A DNA stretch of 6,505 nucleotides, from assembly GCA_030648225.1 (NCBI GenBank), contig JAUSIA010000460.1, positions 1 through 6,505 of the forward strand. Direction: 5' to 3'. The notes below the pieces were generated by a model. The model had not been told where the DNA came from and did no database searches. It saw only the letters and a list, made by a program, of their open reading frames with translations. Within the stretch, counting starts at the first letter, position 1, and every line of letters begins with the position of its first letter. This DNA is from Ignavibacteria bacterium (lineage in GTDB: Bacteria > Bacteroidota > Ignavibacteria > Ignavibacteriales > Ignavibacteriaceae). Both the position numbers and the translations under genes were made by a program. Shown one piece after another: positions 1 to 5,839 of this stretch.

Positions 1-205
1 GTCCGGTTATATTTTGCAGTTTGTTATTCAATTCCCGGCTTACTTTAGAGCAATCATCGGCATTAATATAATGCTCTGCATCAATATAAACTTCAATTAC
101 CTGGTTTCTGCCATGCCCCCTGAGATTGAAGTCAACTAAGAAATATCCGCAATTTCTGACAACTTCTTCGGTAATCTCTTTAATATTTCCTGCGTTAATA
201 TTCAT
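1..205 (-). CDS. rimP: Ribosome maturation factor RimP, N-terminal part (cut by window edge)
   Basis: RimP binds the 30S subunit during its assembly in the cytoplasm. The ATG at 205-203 opens a frame that stays open to the window edge, giving 68 codons of a protein usually about 150 residues long. The fragment carries the marks of the RimP N-terminal domain: a helix with GYFLVDFNLRG (residues 20-30), then the strand VIEVYID (36-42), then INADDCSKVSREL (47-59), which matches the family pattern 'gI..dDC..vSrel'. No good Shine-Dalgarno lies in the usual place; the nearest purine run (AGAGGG, 220-225) is 14 bases from the ATG and inside a hairpin. In most bacteria rimP heads an operon with nusA and infB, which would lie beyond the left edge. 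The call rests on recognised motifs in a partial protein. Confidence 0.87.
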   Translation of the reverse strand, partial: MNINAGNIKEITEEVVRNCGYFLVDFNLRGHGRNQVIEVYIDAEHYINADDCSKVSRELNNKLQNITG

Positions 206-210
206 AGAAA

Positions 211-234
211 CAAAAATCGCCCTCTATGGGGCGA
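211..234 (-). terminator. Terminator-like hairpin in the rimP leader (possible attenuator)
   Basis: Read on the minus strand, TCGCCC (229-234) pairs perfectly with GGGCGA (217-222) around a 6-base loop, and is followed at once by TTTTTG (211-216). This is the form of an intrinsic terminator on the minus strand only; the plus strand has no T-run after the stem. It lies 97 bases past the lapA-domain gene stop and only 5 bases before the rimP ATG. It may end the mscS-antiporter-lapA transcript, or act as an attenuator inside the rimP leader. Regulation by NusA-dependent termination in the leader of the rimP-nusA operon is known in Bacillus subtilis; its use here is inference. Confidence 0.6.
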
Positions 235-242
235 AAAGAACT

Positions 243-270
243 ATGCTAAAACTACAAGGAAATTATTCAA
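243..270 (-). promoter_or_regulatory. Weak candidate promoter for rimP
   Basis: On the minus strand TTGAAT (265-270) and TAGCAT (243-248) are separated by 16 bases; each matches four of six consensus positions of a housekeeping -35 and -10. Start of transcription would fall near 236, directly before the leader hairpin. In an AT-rich spacer such matches arise by chance, and promoters in this group may follow another consensus, so this is only a candidate. Confidence 0.22.
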
Positions 271-330
271 TATGCAAGGAATATGTTAAGAACAGCAGGT
301 TTGATATGCTCTGAAGAACCTGAATATAAA

Positions 331-576
331 TTACTGTTTCTTTATTTCTGTAAAATCTTTCCCCTTAACTTTTTCTTTCTTTTTCCTGTTAATAAATGCT
401 GAAATTAAAATACCTGATATTATACCGATAACTAATATTACTGTTAAAAGAATAATTTTAGGTAATTGTTCAATACGCCAGAAAAAAACCGTCATATCAA
501 CAGGTTCGGTATTCTGAACGACAAAAATTGTAAACAGAATAATAAGGATCATCAGAAAAATTAATTTAACCCGCAT
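331..576 (-). CDS. LapA-domain (DUF1049) small membrane protein
   Basis: This 81-residue protein has two membrane segments (about residues 4-20 and 41-62) joined by a short loop with QNTEPV (21-26), FFW (31-33) and LP (38-39), followed by a lysine-rich cytoplasmic tail (64-81). The order TM, QN.E.V, F.W, LP, TM is the signature of the LapA/YciS domain. In E. coli LapA works with LapB in control of lipopolysaccharide synthesis; many homologues elsewhere have no assigned role, so function is not transferred here. The start is well supported: a GGAGG Shine-Dalgarno (581-585) lies 4 bases before the ATG, the strongest site in the window. It follows the antiporter gene after 20 bases and is the last gene of the mscS operon. 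Confidence 0.85.
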   Translation of the reverse strand: MRVKLIFLMILIILFTIFVVQNTEPVDMTVFFWRIEQLPKIILLTVILVIGIISGILISAFINRKKKEKVKGKDFTEIKKQ

Positions 577-596
577 ATATCCTCCGGAATATATTT

Positions 597-2081
597 TTAA
601 GATTCACTCTTTTGCTTTGATAAAATTTCTTTTACCCTTGAAATATTATTTTTGTTTACAAGAGTTAATAAAGTATCGCCTTCTTCCAGCATAGTACCTC
701 CGCCTGGTATAACGCTTTTTTCATTTCGCCAGATTAATACTATCCTGCTGTCATCGGGAAAACTAAGCCCGGCCAAAGTTTTACCAACTGCAAGAGAATT
801 ATATGGAACGATAAAATCAAGCAGCTCCATATCCACATTATCAGTAGGGTTAAATTGAAGCGGTAATTCTCTCCTTATTTTTAAAGGCTCATCAAGCTTT
901 AATAATTTTGCAACCGGGGTTAATGACCAGCCTTGCAGCAGTACACTGGTTAATACTACAAAAAATACAATATTAAAAATTATATCTGCATTTGGAACAC
1001 CGGCAATTGAAGGGAATGTTGCCAGAATAATTGGAACAGCACCTCTTAAACCCACCCAGGAAATAAAAATCTTTTCTTTAAAGCTATATCTTTTAAAATC
1101 ACTTCTTAAAAATATTAATGATAAATACACACTTAACGGTCTTGCAATAAAAAATAAACAGGCGCATATCAATAAACCCGGCACTAAAATTTCCATTAAC
1201 TTTGAAGGAAAAACCAATAACCCCAACGTAAGGAACATTGCTATTTGACTTAAGACTGCAAGACCATCAAAAAAACGAATAGTTCCTTTTTTATGAATGA
1301 AGGAACTGTTTCCAATAATAAGCCCGCTAATATATATTGCCAGAAAGCCGCTGCCTCCTATAACTGCGGTAAAAGAAAAAATTAAAATGCATAGTGCTAG
1401 AGAGAATACTATATAGATTCCTTCATTAGTAAAATTCATCCTATTAATTAAAATTACCATAAGCTTTCCCAATGCTAAACCTAATACTAACCCTATACCC
1501 ATTTGAAAAATAAAAAGGAGAATCGTATCAATTAATTCTTTTTCAGGATTCATCAGAAGCTGTATAGTTCCTATAGTCAGGAAAATTGCCATCGGGTCAT
1601 TACTCCCGGATTCAAATTCAAGTAAGGGTTTAAGGCCACCTTTAAGGCTAATACTGCGGGATCTTATTATTGAAAAAAGCGCAGCAGCATCAGTAGAAGA
1701 GATAATTGAGCCGATTAAAAGCCCCCAAAGAAAAGAAACATTAAAAATGTATGAAACAAATAAACCAACAATTACGGCGGTTAAAAAGACACCAATTGTG
1801 GCTAAACTTACTGCAGGTTTAATAACGGGTTTTACTTCGCTCCATTTTGTATCTAAGCCGCCGGCAAAGAGAATAAAAATGAGAGCAATTATTCCAATAT
1901 TCTGAGCAAGACCAACATCATCAAAATAAATTCCACCAATACCTTCCGAACCGGCAAACATACCTACACCAATAAAAAGGAGCAGAGCGGGAATTCCGGC
2001 TTTCTCCGAAAACTTAGAGATTGTAACACTAATTAAAATAAGTACACAGGCAATCAGAAGAATATATTCAATTTGAATCAT
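597..2081 (-). CDS. nhaP2: K+/H+ antiporter of the CPA1 family with C-terminal RCK_C domain (NhaP2/CvrA type)
   Basis: The protein exchanges monovalent cations for protons across the inner membrane. Residues 1-395 form a polytopic Na_H_Exchanger domain with about 12-13 hydrophobic segments. Visible family motifs are FAGGLDT (72-78), SSTDAAA (128-134), ESGSNDP (157-163) with the Asn161-Asp162 pair expected of electroneutral CPA1 exchangers, and GLRGAVP (344-350) with the conserved arginine R346. Residues about 411-488 form a TrkA_C/RCK_C ligand-binding domain (VGKTLAGLSFP, then GDTLLTLV). This layout matches the NhaP2/CvrA group, usually K+/H+ exchangers, though at 494 residues it is shorter than the Vibrio protein and lacks a further C-terminal domain. 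The ATG overlaps the end of the mscS gene by 14 bases, with a weak AAAGAG site upstream, so translation is probably coupled. Ion preference cannot be read from sequence. Confidence 0.9.
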   Translation of the reverse strand: MIQIEYILLIACVLILISVTISKFSEKAGIPALLLFIGVGMFAGSEGIGGIYFDDVGLAQNIGIIALIFILFAGGLDTKWSEVKPVIKPAVSLATIGVFLTAVIVGLFVSYIFNVSFLWGLLIGSIISSTDAAALFSIIRSRSISLKGGLKPLLEFESGSNDPMAIFLTIGTIQLLMNPEKELIDTILLFIFQMGIGLVLGLALGKLMVILINRMNFTNEGIYIVFSLALCILIFSFTAVIGGSGFLAIYISGLIIGNSSFIHKKGTIRFFDGLAVLSQIAMFLTLGLLVFPSKLMEILVPGLLICACLFFIARPLSVYLSLIFLRSDFKRYSFKEKIFISWVGLRGAVPIILATFPSIAGVPNADIIFNIVFFVVLTSVLLQGWSLTPVAKLLKLDEPLKIRRELPLQFNPTDNVDMELLDFIVPYNSLAVGKTLAGLSFPDDSRIVLIWRNEKSVIPGGGTMLEEGDTLLTLVNKNNISRVKEILSKQKSES

Positions 2082-2970
2082 CAGTACTCTTTAGCTGTTT
2101 TTTGATATCATCAAGATTACGTAAAATAATATCTCTGTGAGGATAAGGAATTTCTATACCGGTCTCTCTGAATTTTTTAAATATTGCATAATATAATTGA
2201 CTCTTGAGAACCCCCGGGCGATTTATATATTCTCTTGTCCATATTCTTAGATTAAATTCCAAATAACTTTCTCCGAAATCAGAAAAAAGAACATCAGGTT
2301 TTGGTTCTCTAAGTACTCCTTCATTTTCCACAGCAACTTCAAGAAGAATTTTTTTTATGTTTTCCGGGTTTTCCCTATAAGATACTCCTACAGGAAAGTT
2401 TAACCTTACATTTCTGTCCATGTGGCTCCAGTTTATTACAGTAGATGATATGAAATCGGAATTCGGTACTATAACAGAAATATTATCATTAGTAACTATA
2501 GTTGTTGAACGCATTGAAATTCTAACAACGTCACCTGATACTTTTCCAACTTCAATTCTATCTCCAACTTTTATTGGACGCTCAAATAAAATTATTATTC
2601 CGCTAACAAAGTTACTGGTGATATTCTGTAGACCAAACCCGATACCGATACCCAAGGCACCTGCAAGAATTGTTACAGTGCTTAAATCAATTCCAACAGT
2701 CTGAAGGACAATTATTAAACCGATAACAAGAATTATATATCTGAAAATTGTTCCTACAGCAACACGAACTCCAAGATCAATTCTGCTCTTTGCAAGAACT
2801 TTATATACAATCCATTTTCTTAATTTGCTAGTAATGTAAAAAAGTAGAAAAGTAAGGAAGATGAAATAGACAATTGTCCAGAGAGTAATTTCAGTTTTAC
2901 TGATTGTAGTTATTGGTATGTTAAGATATTCTCTTATCTCATAGAAAATATTTTTTAAATCTTTCCACAT
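2068..2970 (-). CDS. MscS-family mechanosensitive ion channel
   Basis: MscS channels open under membrane tension and release solutes during hypo-osmotic shock. The 300-residue protein has an MscS-like core: membrane segments at about 30-48 and 72-91, then a glycine/alanine-rich pore helix (about 97-128) with AGALGIGIGFGLQN (103-116) running into FERPIKVGDRIEV (129-141). The beta domain follows with the MRSTTI strand (153-158) and VPNSDF (168-173), and the alpha/beta domain ends with IPYPHRDI (274-281), the usual C-terminal signature. Length is close to the 286 residues of E. coli MscS; there is no extra sensor domain. It is the first gene of a three-gene operon with a cation/proton antiporter, which suits a role in osmotic and potassium balance. 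No clear Shine-Dalgarno precedes the ATG; a TATAAT lies at 3014-3019 without a good -35. Confidence 0.93.
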   Translation of the reverse strand: MWKDLKNIFYEIREYLNIPITTISKTEITLWTIVYFIFLTFLLFYITSKLRKWIVYKVLAKSRIDLGVRVAVGTIFRYIILVIGLIIVLQTVGIDLSTVTILAGALGIGIGFGLQNITSNFVSGIIILFERPIKVGDRIEVGKVSGDVVRISMRSTTIVTNDNISVIVPNSDFISSTVINWSHMDRNVRLNFPVGVSYRENPENIKKILLEVAVENEGVLREPKPDVLFSDFGESYLEFNLRIWTREYINRPGVLKSQLYYAIFKKFRETGIEIPYPHRDIILRNLDDIKKQLKSTDDSN

Positions 2971-3256
2971 ATTCTGTTTAGATTCATTCTATATAATATC
3001 TAATCTTGAAGAGATTATAAGTATGGGTATAAAGGCAGAAGAAAATAATATTATCCCTATTACTATATGCTCCCGATTCCTTTATGCCTTATTTCAAATT
3101 ACTTAAAAGCTTCTTCAAAAAAAAGAAAAGTATCTTAAAATGGAAAGAAAACCGGAATCAAAAGAGATGCTATGAGCCATAAATCATGTTTAATGGTGAG
3201 TCTGCTTTAAGGAAATCAGAGACCACTTTAGAGTGAGCTGTTCATAATTAAATGAT
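2971..3256. other. Intergenic spacer with no convincing gene
   Basis: This 286-bp spacer lies between the end of the Rid gene and the start of the mscS gene, so it should hold the promoter of the mscS operon. On the minus strand I see a TATAAT at 3014-3019 but no matching -35 at 16-18 bases. A short CACT/AGTG inverted repeat (3224-3235) is too small and lacks a T-run to be a terminator for the cluster upstream. Short open frames here are under 30 codons with no recognisable content. Confidence 0.5.
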
Positions 3257-3685
3257 TTACTTTTCCGTAATTGCAGTTGCTTCTATTTCAACAATCATAT
3301 CCGGATCAATCAGAGATTTCACTTCCACCATAGCAGTAGCAGGTTTTACATCTTTAAAAAATTCACCATGTGCTTTTCCTATTTCTTTCCATTTGGAAAT
3401 ATCGGTTACATAAATTCTTGTTCTAACAACATCCTTTATTCCTGAACCGAGAGATTCAAGTGTCTTCTTAATCTTATCAAGGATGAATTTTGTCTGGCCA
3501 TAAGCATCTCCTTTGCCAATAACTTTTCCATTATCAACAGAGGCTGTACAGGAGACTTCAATAATATTTCCAACTTTTACGGAACGAGAGTAACCAACTA
3601 CATCTTCCCAGATTGTTCCTGCAGGAATATTAATTCTTTTCAAATTTATACTAATAGATTTATTTGAAAAATTGAACCCATGCAT
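3257..3685 (-). CDS. Rid-family (YjgF/YER057c/UK114) protein lacking the RidA catalytic arginine
   Basis: The core from KRINIPAGT onward (3640 leftwards) is a complete Rid domain of about 127 residues: GYSRSVKVGNIIEVSC, the central helix with QTKFILDKIKKTLESLGSG, KDVVRTRIYVTDI, and the final VEVKSL...VEIEATA. RidA proteins hydrolyse reactive enamine/imine intermediates from PLP enzymes, using the arginine of PARSCVEV (Arg105 in E. coli). Here that stretch reads PATAMVEV, with threonine in its place, so it belongs with the Rid subfamilies without proven deaminase activity. Start choice is uncertain. The ATG at 3685 has AGAGGA directly before it. A TTG at 3643 would give the usual family N-terminus (M-KRINIP) but has no Shine-Dalgarno. 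An ATG at 3796 would add 51 non-conserved residues encoded by a hairpin repeat and the end of the neighbouring gene. It is the last gene of the four-gene cluster. Confidence 0.85.
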   Translation of the reverse strand: MHGFNFSNKSISINLKRINIPAGTIWEDVVGYSRSVKVGNIIEVSCTASVDNGKVIGKGDAYGQTKFILDKIKKTLESLGSGIKDVVRTRIYVTDISKWKEIGKAHGEFFKDVKPATAMVEVKSLIDPDMIVEIEATAITEK

Positions 3686-3708
3686 TCCTCTGGCTGTGTA
3701 AACTTGAA

Positions 3709-3726
3709 CCCCGATTGTCATCGGGG
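3709..3726. repeat. Small hairpin repeat between the DinB-like and Rid genes
   Basis: CCCCGAT (3709-3715) and ATCGGGG (3720-3726) form a perfect 7-bp stem with a 4-base loop. It is flanked by copies of CTTGAAC (3703-3709, 3738-3744 and 3744-3750), also written as TTCAAG on the other strand. The G+C-rich stem stands out from its AT-rich surroundings and has no T-run, so it looks like a REP-type intergenic repeat rather than a terminator. It could stabilise the mRNA or dampen expression of the Rid gene. Confidence 0.6.
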
Positions 3727-3755
3727 CAGGCTTTAATCTTGAACTTGAACTTAAT

Positions 3756-4238
3756 TTACCATGTATCGCCGCCAGAAGGCGGTGGCCAGTTGCCAATTAT
3801 TCTTCTCAGCAAAACAATTTCACCAATGTGGTAGGAAATGTGTGACGCCATTGCCTGCAAAACATCATAACCCGATTTATATTTTTGCGCTTTCTTACTC
3901 AATTCAGTTTCACTAAAATTTATCGCTTCATCCAGAATCGAATTGAATTTTTGGATTTCATTTTTAAGCTCTACTTCATTTGCCGGGGATTTCGGAAAAG
4001 ACCAGCCTTCTTTAGCTGATAAAACCGGAGGAGTTGATTTATCTTTTATATAGCTGATAAATTTTCCCTGCCAGAAATTTATATGCTTTAATATCTGCCA
4101 GATTGTATAAGGTGAGTCTTTAATTTCTTTGCCTGCGGTTTCAATTTTTAAATCTTCCAAAACATTACGCGGATTTATATGTGCATTAACCCCTTTGAGT
4201 GCATTTACAACTATTTCATATAAATTCGGTTCAGGCAT
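3756..4238 (-). CDS. DinB-fold protein (DinB-like/YfiT superfamily)
   Basis: The 160-residue protein has the length and pattern of the DinB four-helix-bundle superfamily. The three metal-binding histidines are visible: H52 in ILKHINFWQ, and H133 and H137 in ASHISYHIGEI, which has the family's HxxxH spacing. The end (RRIIGNWPPPSGGDTW) is typical of members in this group. Some relatives are divalent-metal-dependent thiol transferases (bacillithiol, mycothiol or glutathione); most have no known substrate, and none is predicted here. The ATG shares one base with the stop of the AlkD-like gene (TGATG) and has AAGGAAAG about 6 bases upstream, so the two genes are very likely co-translated. A Rid-family gene follows. 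Confidence 0.85.
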   Translation of the reverse strand: MPEPNLYEIVVNALKGVNAHINPRNVLEDLKIETAGKEIKDSPYTIWQILKHINFWQGKFISYIKDKSTPPVLSAKEGWSFPKSPANEVELKNEIQKFNSILDEAINFSETELSKKAQKYKSGYDVLQAMASHISYHIGEIVLLRRIIGNWPPPSGGDTW

Positions 4239-4939
4239 CAGATCTTTCCTTGAAGATATGCTTTTCTTTTCTTCTCTGGGAATTTTTCAATTGCATAACG
4301 CAGCATTGTTCGGGGCATATCTTTATAATGTTGCTTCAGAAAATCTTCTTCTGTATTAATATCTCTGTTGCCGATTTCACGAAGCATCCAGCCAACTGCT
4401 TTATGAATCAGATCGTGTTTATCTTTAAGAAGAAATCTGGAAATCTTTAAAGTTGTTTTGTAATCATTCTTCTTAATGAAATTGAATGTTGACATAACTG
4501 CGATTCTTCTTTCCCATAGATCACCTTTTGCAAGTTCAAATAAAAGTTTCTTCTCTTTATCGAATAAATATTCCCCGATAATTTTTTCTGCTGAAAGATC
4601 AACCAAATCCCAGTTGTTAACATATTTCAGATTTTTCAGATAGAACTTAGAAATCTTTTCTTTCCCCTTTTCGTCAGCTTTCTTCATCTTATCAACAAGA
4701 ATAAAGAGAGCAATTAATCTTTCTTCATGTATTTTTGATTTTATAAGAACAGAAAGATCTTCAAGGCTCAGGTCTTTAAATTGCTTTGCGATTTTTCTTG
4801 AGTCAGGGACTTTTATTCCTGCAAAAATATCTCCTTCAGCATAATCACCTTTGCCTGTCTTAAAAAATCTCTTAAGAAATTCAGCCAGATATGCGTTTGT
4901 ATTTTCCTTAACAGTTTTTTGCAGTTCAGCTAAGCTCAA
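4238..4939 (-). CDS. DNA alkylation repair protein, AlkD-like HEAT-repeat glycosylase
   Basis: AlkD-type proteins are all-helical HEAT-repeat DNA glycosylases that remove positively charged alkylated bases such as N3- and N7-methylpurines. The 233 residues match the family length (Bacillus cereus AlkD is 237). IFAGIKVPDSRKIAK (38-52) is the conserved N-terminal motif. NNWDLVD (108-114) supplies the active-site Trp110 and Asp114, WERR (142-145) the arginine, and AVGWMLRE (181-188) the second tryptophan, W184. All catalytic positions therefore appear intact. The start codon is TTG at 4939-4937, with AGGAAG about 9 bases upstream inside the end of the lipoprotein gene; no in-frame ATG occurs before residue 85. 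The lipoprotein stop is only 2 bases away and the DinB-like start overlaps its stop, so it is in the middle of an operon. Confidence 0.9.
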   Translation of the reverse strand: MSLAELQKTVKENTNAYLAEFLKRFFKTGKGDYAEGDIFAGIKVPDSRKIAKQFKDLSLEDLSVLIKSKIHEERLIALFILVDKMKKADEKGKEKISKFYLKNLKYVNNWDLVDLSAEKIIGEYLFDKEKKLLFELAKGDLWERRIAVMSTFNFIKKNDYKTTLKISRFLLKDKHDLIHKAVGWMLREIGNRDINTEEDFLKQHYKDMPRTMLRYAIEKFPEKKRKAYLQGKI

Positions 4940-4941
4940 TT

Positions 4942-5589
4942 TTATTCTTCCTGTTCATCTTTGTCTTTAACCCTGTAGAATGCAGTCCCAAGCGGTGCGA
5001 ATTTACCAGGAAAGAAGAGTGAATCTTCCTTCAGGTTAAAATAAATTTCACGTAAAGTTGTACCCGGCATTACAATAGTTAAAGAATCTCCATTAACAAA
5101 ATAATTTCCCTGCCTTCGTTCAATAAGAACACTTACGGAAGCTTTACCTTCAGAATGATACTCAGATATTGCATCTCTACCTGATTGATGAGGCCATGTC
5201 CAGAAGCCTATGATGCCATCTGTATTTGTATAAATGGAATCATACCTTTTCATAACTGTTTCCTGCTGGTCACCAACTTTTCCGCGAACAAGTATAAGCG
5301 TATCGCCGGAAATTGTAACATGGGTACTGTCTATTATTTCCTTTCCCGAAAGTCCATCAAATAAAGTAGAGATGAGAGTATCGCCAACAAGTTTATAAGT
5401 ATAATTAACTCTTGCCTCTTTTATTTGTACGTAAGAGCTGTCTTCTTCGAAGATCAGAGTTGTACCGAGATTGTATGGTCTTGTAACCGGTTCCCACTGT
5501 CCGACAAGTGTATCTTTTTTTTCTTCAGAACAGGAGACCATAACTAAAGAACTAAAAAGTAAAAGTATACAGAGGTTTATTTCATGCAT
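4942..5589 (-). CDS. Two-domain lipocalin-like lipoprotein of unknown function
   Basis: The N-terminus is a short signal peptide with a hydrophobic core (residues 5-18) ending in the lipobox VMVSC, which puts the lipidated cysteine at position 20. After export the protein should be anchored to the inner or outer membrane. The mature part appears to contain two similar beta-rich units: LVGQWEP...(28-101), which contains the strands GDTLIST and GDTLIL, and IIGFWTW...(126-193), which contains GDSLTI and EDSLFF. The G.W opening followed by repeated 'GD.L' strands resembles small lipocalin-like domains common in Bacteroidota, but I do not recognise a specific family. The ATG is preceded by a weak GGTAAAGA site. 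It is the first gene of the cluster with the AlkD-like, DinB-like and Rid genes; a link between an envelope lipoprotein and these cytoplasmic proteins is not obvious. Confidence 0.75.
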   Translation of the reverse strand: MHEINLCILLLFSSLVMVSCSEEKKDTLVGQWEPVTRPYNLGTTLIFEEDSSYVQIKEARVNYTYKLVGDTLISTLFDGLSGKEIIDSTHVTISGDTLILVRGKVGDQQETVMKRYDSIYTNTDGIIGFWTWPHQSGRDAISEYHSEGKASVSVLIERRQGNYFVNGDSLTIVMPGTTLREIYFNLKEDSLFFPGKFAPLGTAFYRVKDKDEQEE

Positions 5590-5635
5590 CAGTCTTTACC
5601 GTCTTTTGTTTATTAAAAAATAACCTCACCTAAAT

Positions 5636-5654
5636 TCCCGAATTAAGTTCGGGA
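5636..5654. repeat. Hairpin in the composite repeat
   Basis: TCCCGAA (5636-5642) and TTCGGGA (5648-5654) make a perfect 7-bp stem with a 5-base loop. It is absent from the neat symmetry of the rest of the unit and may be a separate small repeat. No T-run follows on either strand. Confidence 0.55.
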
Positions 5655-5660
5655 CAAGCT

Positions 5661-5679
5661 CTCTCCTTATCAAGGAGAG
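5661..5679. repeat. CTCTCCTT/AAGGAGAG hairpin in the composite repeat
   Basis: CTCTCCTT (5661-5668) pairs with AAGGAGAG (5672-5679) around ATC, an 8-bp perfect stem. On the plus strand it is followed by GACTTTTT, a weak terminator form, but no gene reads into it from that side. Confidence 0.55.
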
Positions 5680-5721
5680 GACTTTTTAAACACCAGATGG
5701 AAGATTTCCCTCTCTTTAATA

Positions 5722-5839
5722 GAGACTGTGTGAAAATAAAAATATTGATGGTAGCCGCAGGCTTCAACCTGCGATAACAGTTTTATTTCGCAACCTGAAG
5801 GTTGCGACTACCGGCATATTTAGAATTTTGACACAACTC
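5722..5839. mobile_element. Possible MITE-like insertion inside the composite repeat
   Basis: The left end GAGACTGTGTGAAAAT (5722-5737) and the complement of the right end, GAGTTGTGTCAAAAT (5839-5825), form imperfect terminal inverted repeats with one gap and two mismatches; AAATAT is also shared just inside. The element is flanked by TAATA on both sides (5717-5721 and 5840-5844), as expected of a 5-bp target duplication, and it interrupts what would otherwise be a CCCTCTC/GAGAGGG hairpin. It encodes no protein. The size, ends and duplication fit a non-autonomous element, but the AT-rich 5-bp match could be chance, and I cannot name a parent transposon. Confidence 0.45.
5750..5812. repeat. 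Double-hairpin core of the insertion
   Basis: Two 25-base arms, 5750-5774 and 5788-5812, are imperfect inverted copies of each other (both begin GGTAG, then C or T, then CGCA when read outward in). Each arm is also a hairpin in itself: CGCAGG/CCTGCG (5756-5761, 5768-5773) and CGCAACC/GGTTGCG (5789-5795, 5800-5806). It can fold either as one long stem or as two small ones. The motif of GTAG next to CGCA...TGCG is a common kind of intergenic repeat in several phyla, from general knowledge. Confidence 0.65.

Noticed and set aside
126..314. Plus-strand 62-codon open frame
   Set aside because: It lies antisense to rimP and its leader hairpin, and the encoded peptide resembles no protein I know.
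296..322. CAGGTT/AACCTG inverted repeat with a 15-base loop after the lapA-domain gene
   Set aside because: The stem is only 6 bp with a long loop and no T-run; the hairpin at 211-234 is the better terminator.
652..858. Plus-strand 68-codon open frame
   Set aside because: It is antisense to the RCK_C domain of the antiporter, which has clear family motifs.
2420..2704. Plus-strand 94-codon open frame
   Set aside because: It is antisense to the conserved MscS core and reflects that gene's codon pattern.
3023..3106. Plus-strand 27-codon frame in the spacer before mscS
   Set aside because: Too short, with no ribosome site and no recognisable sequence.
4129..4450. Two overlapping plus-strand open frames of 76 and 83 codons
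   Set aside because: Both are antisense to the junction of the DinB-like and AlkD-like genes, whose catalytic residues are intact.
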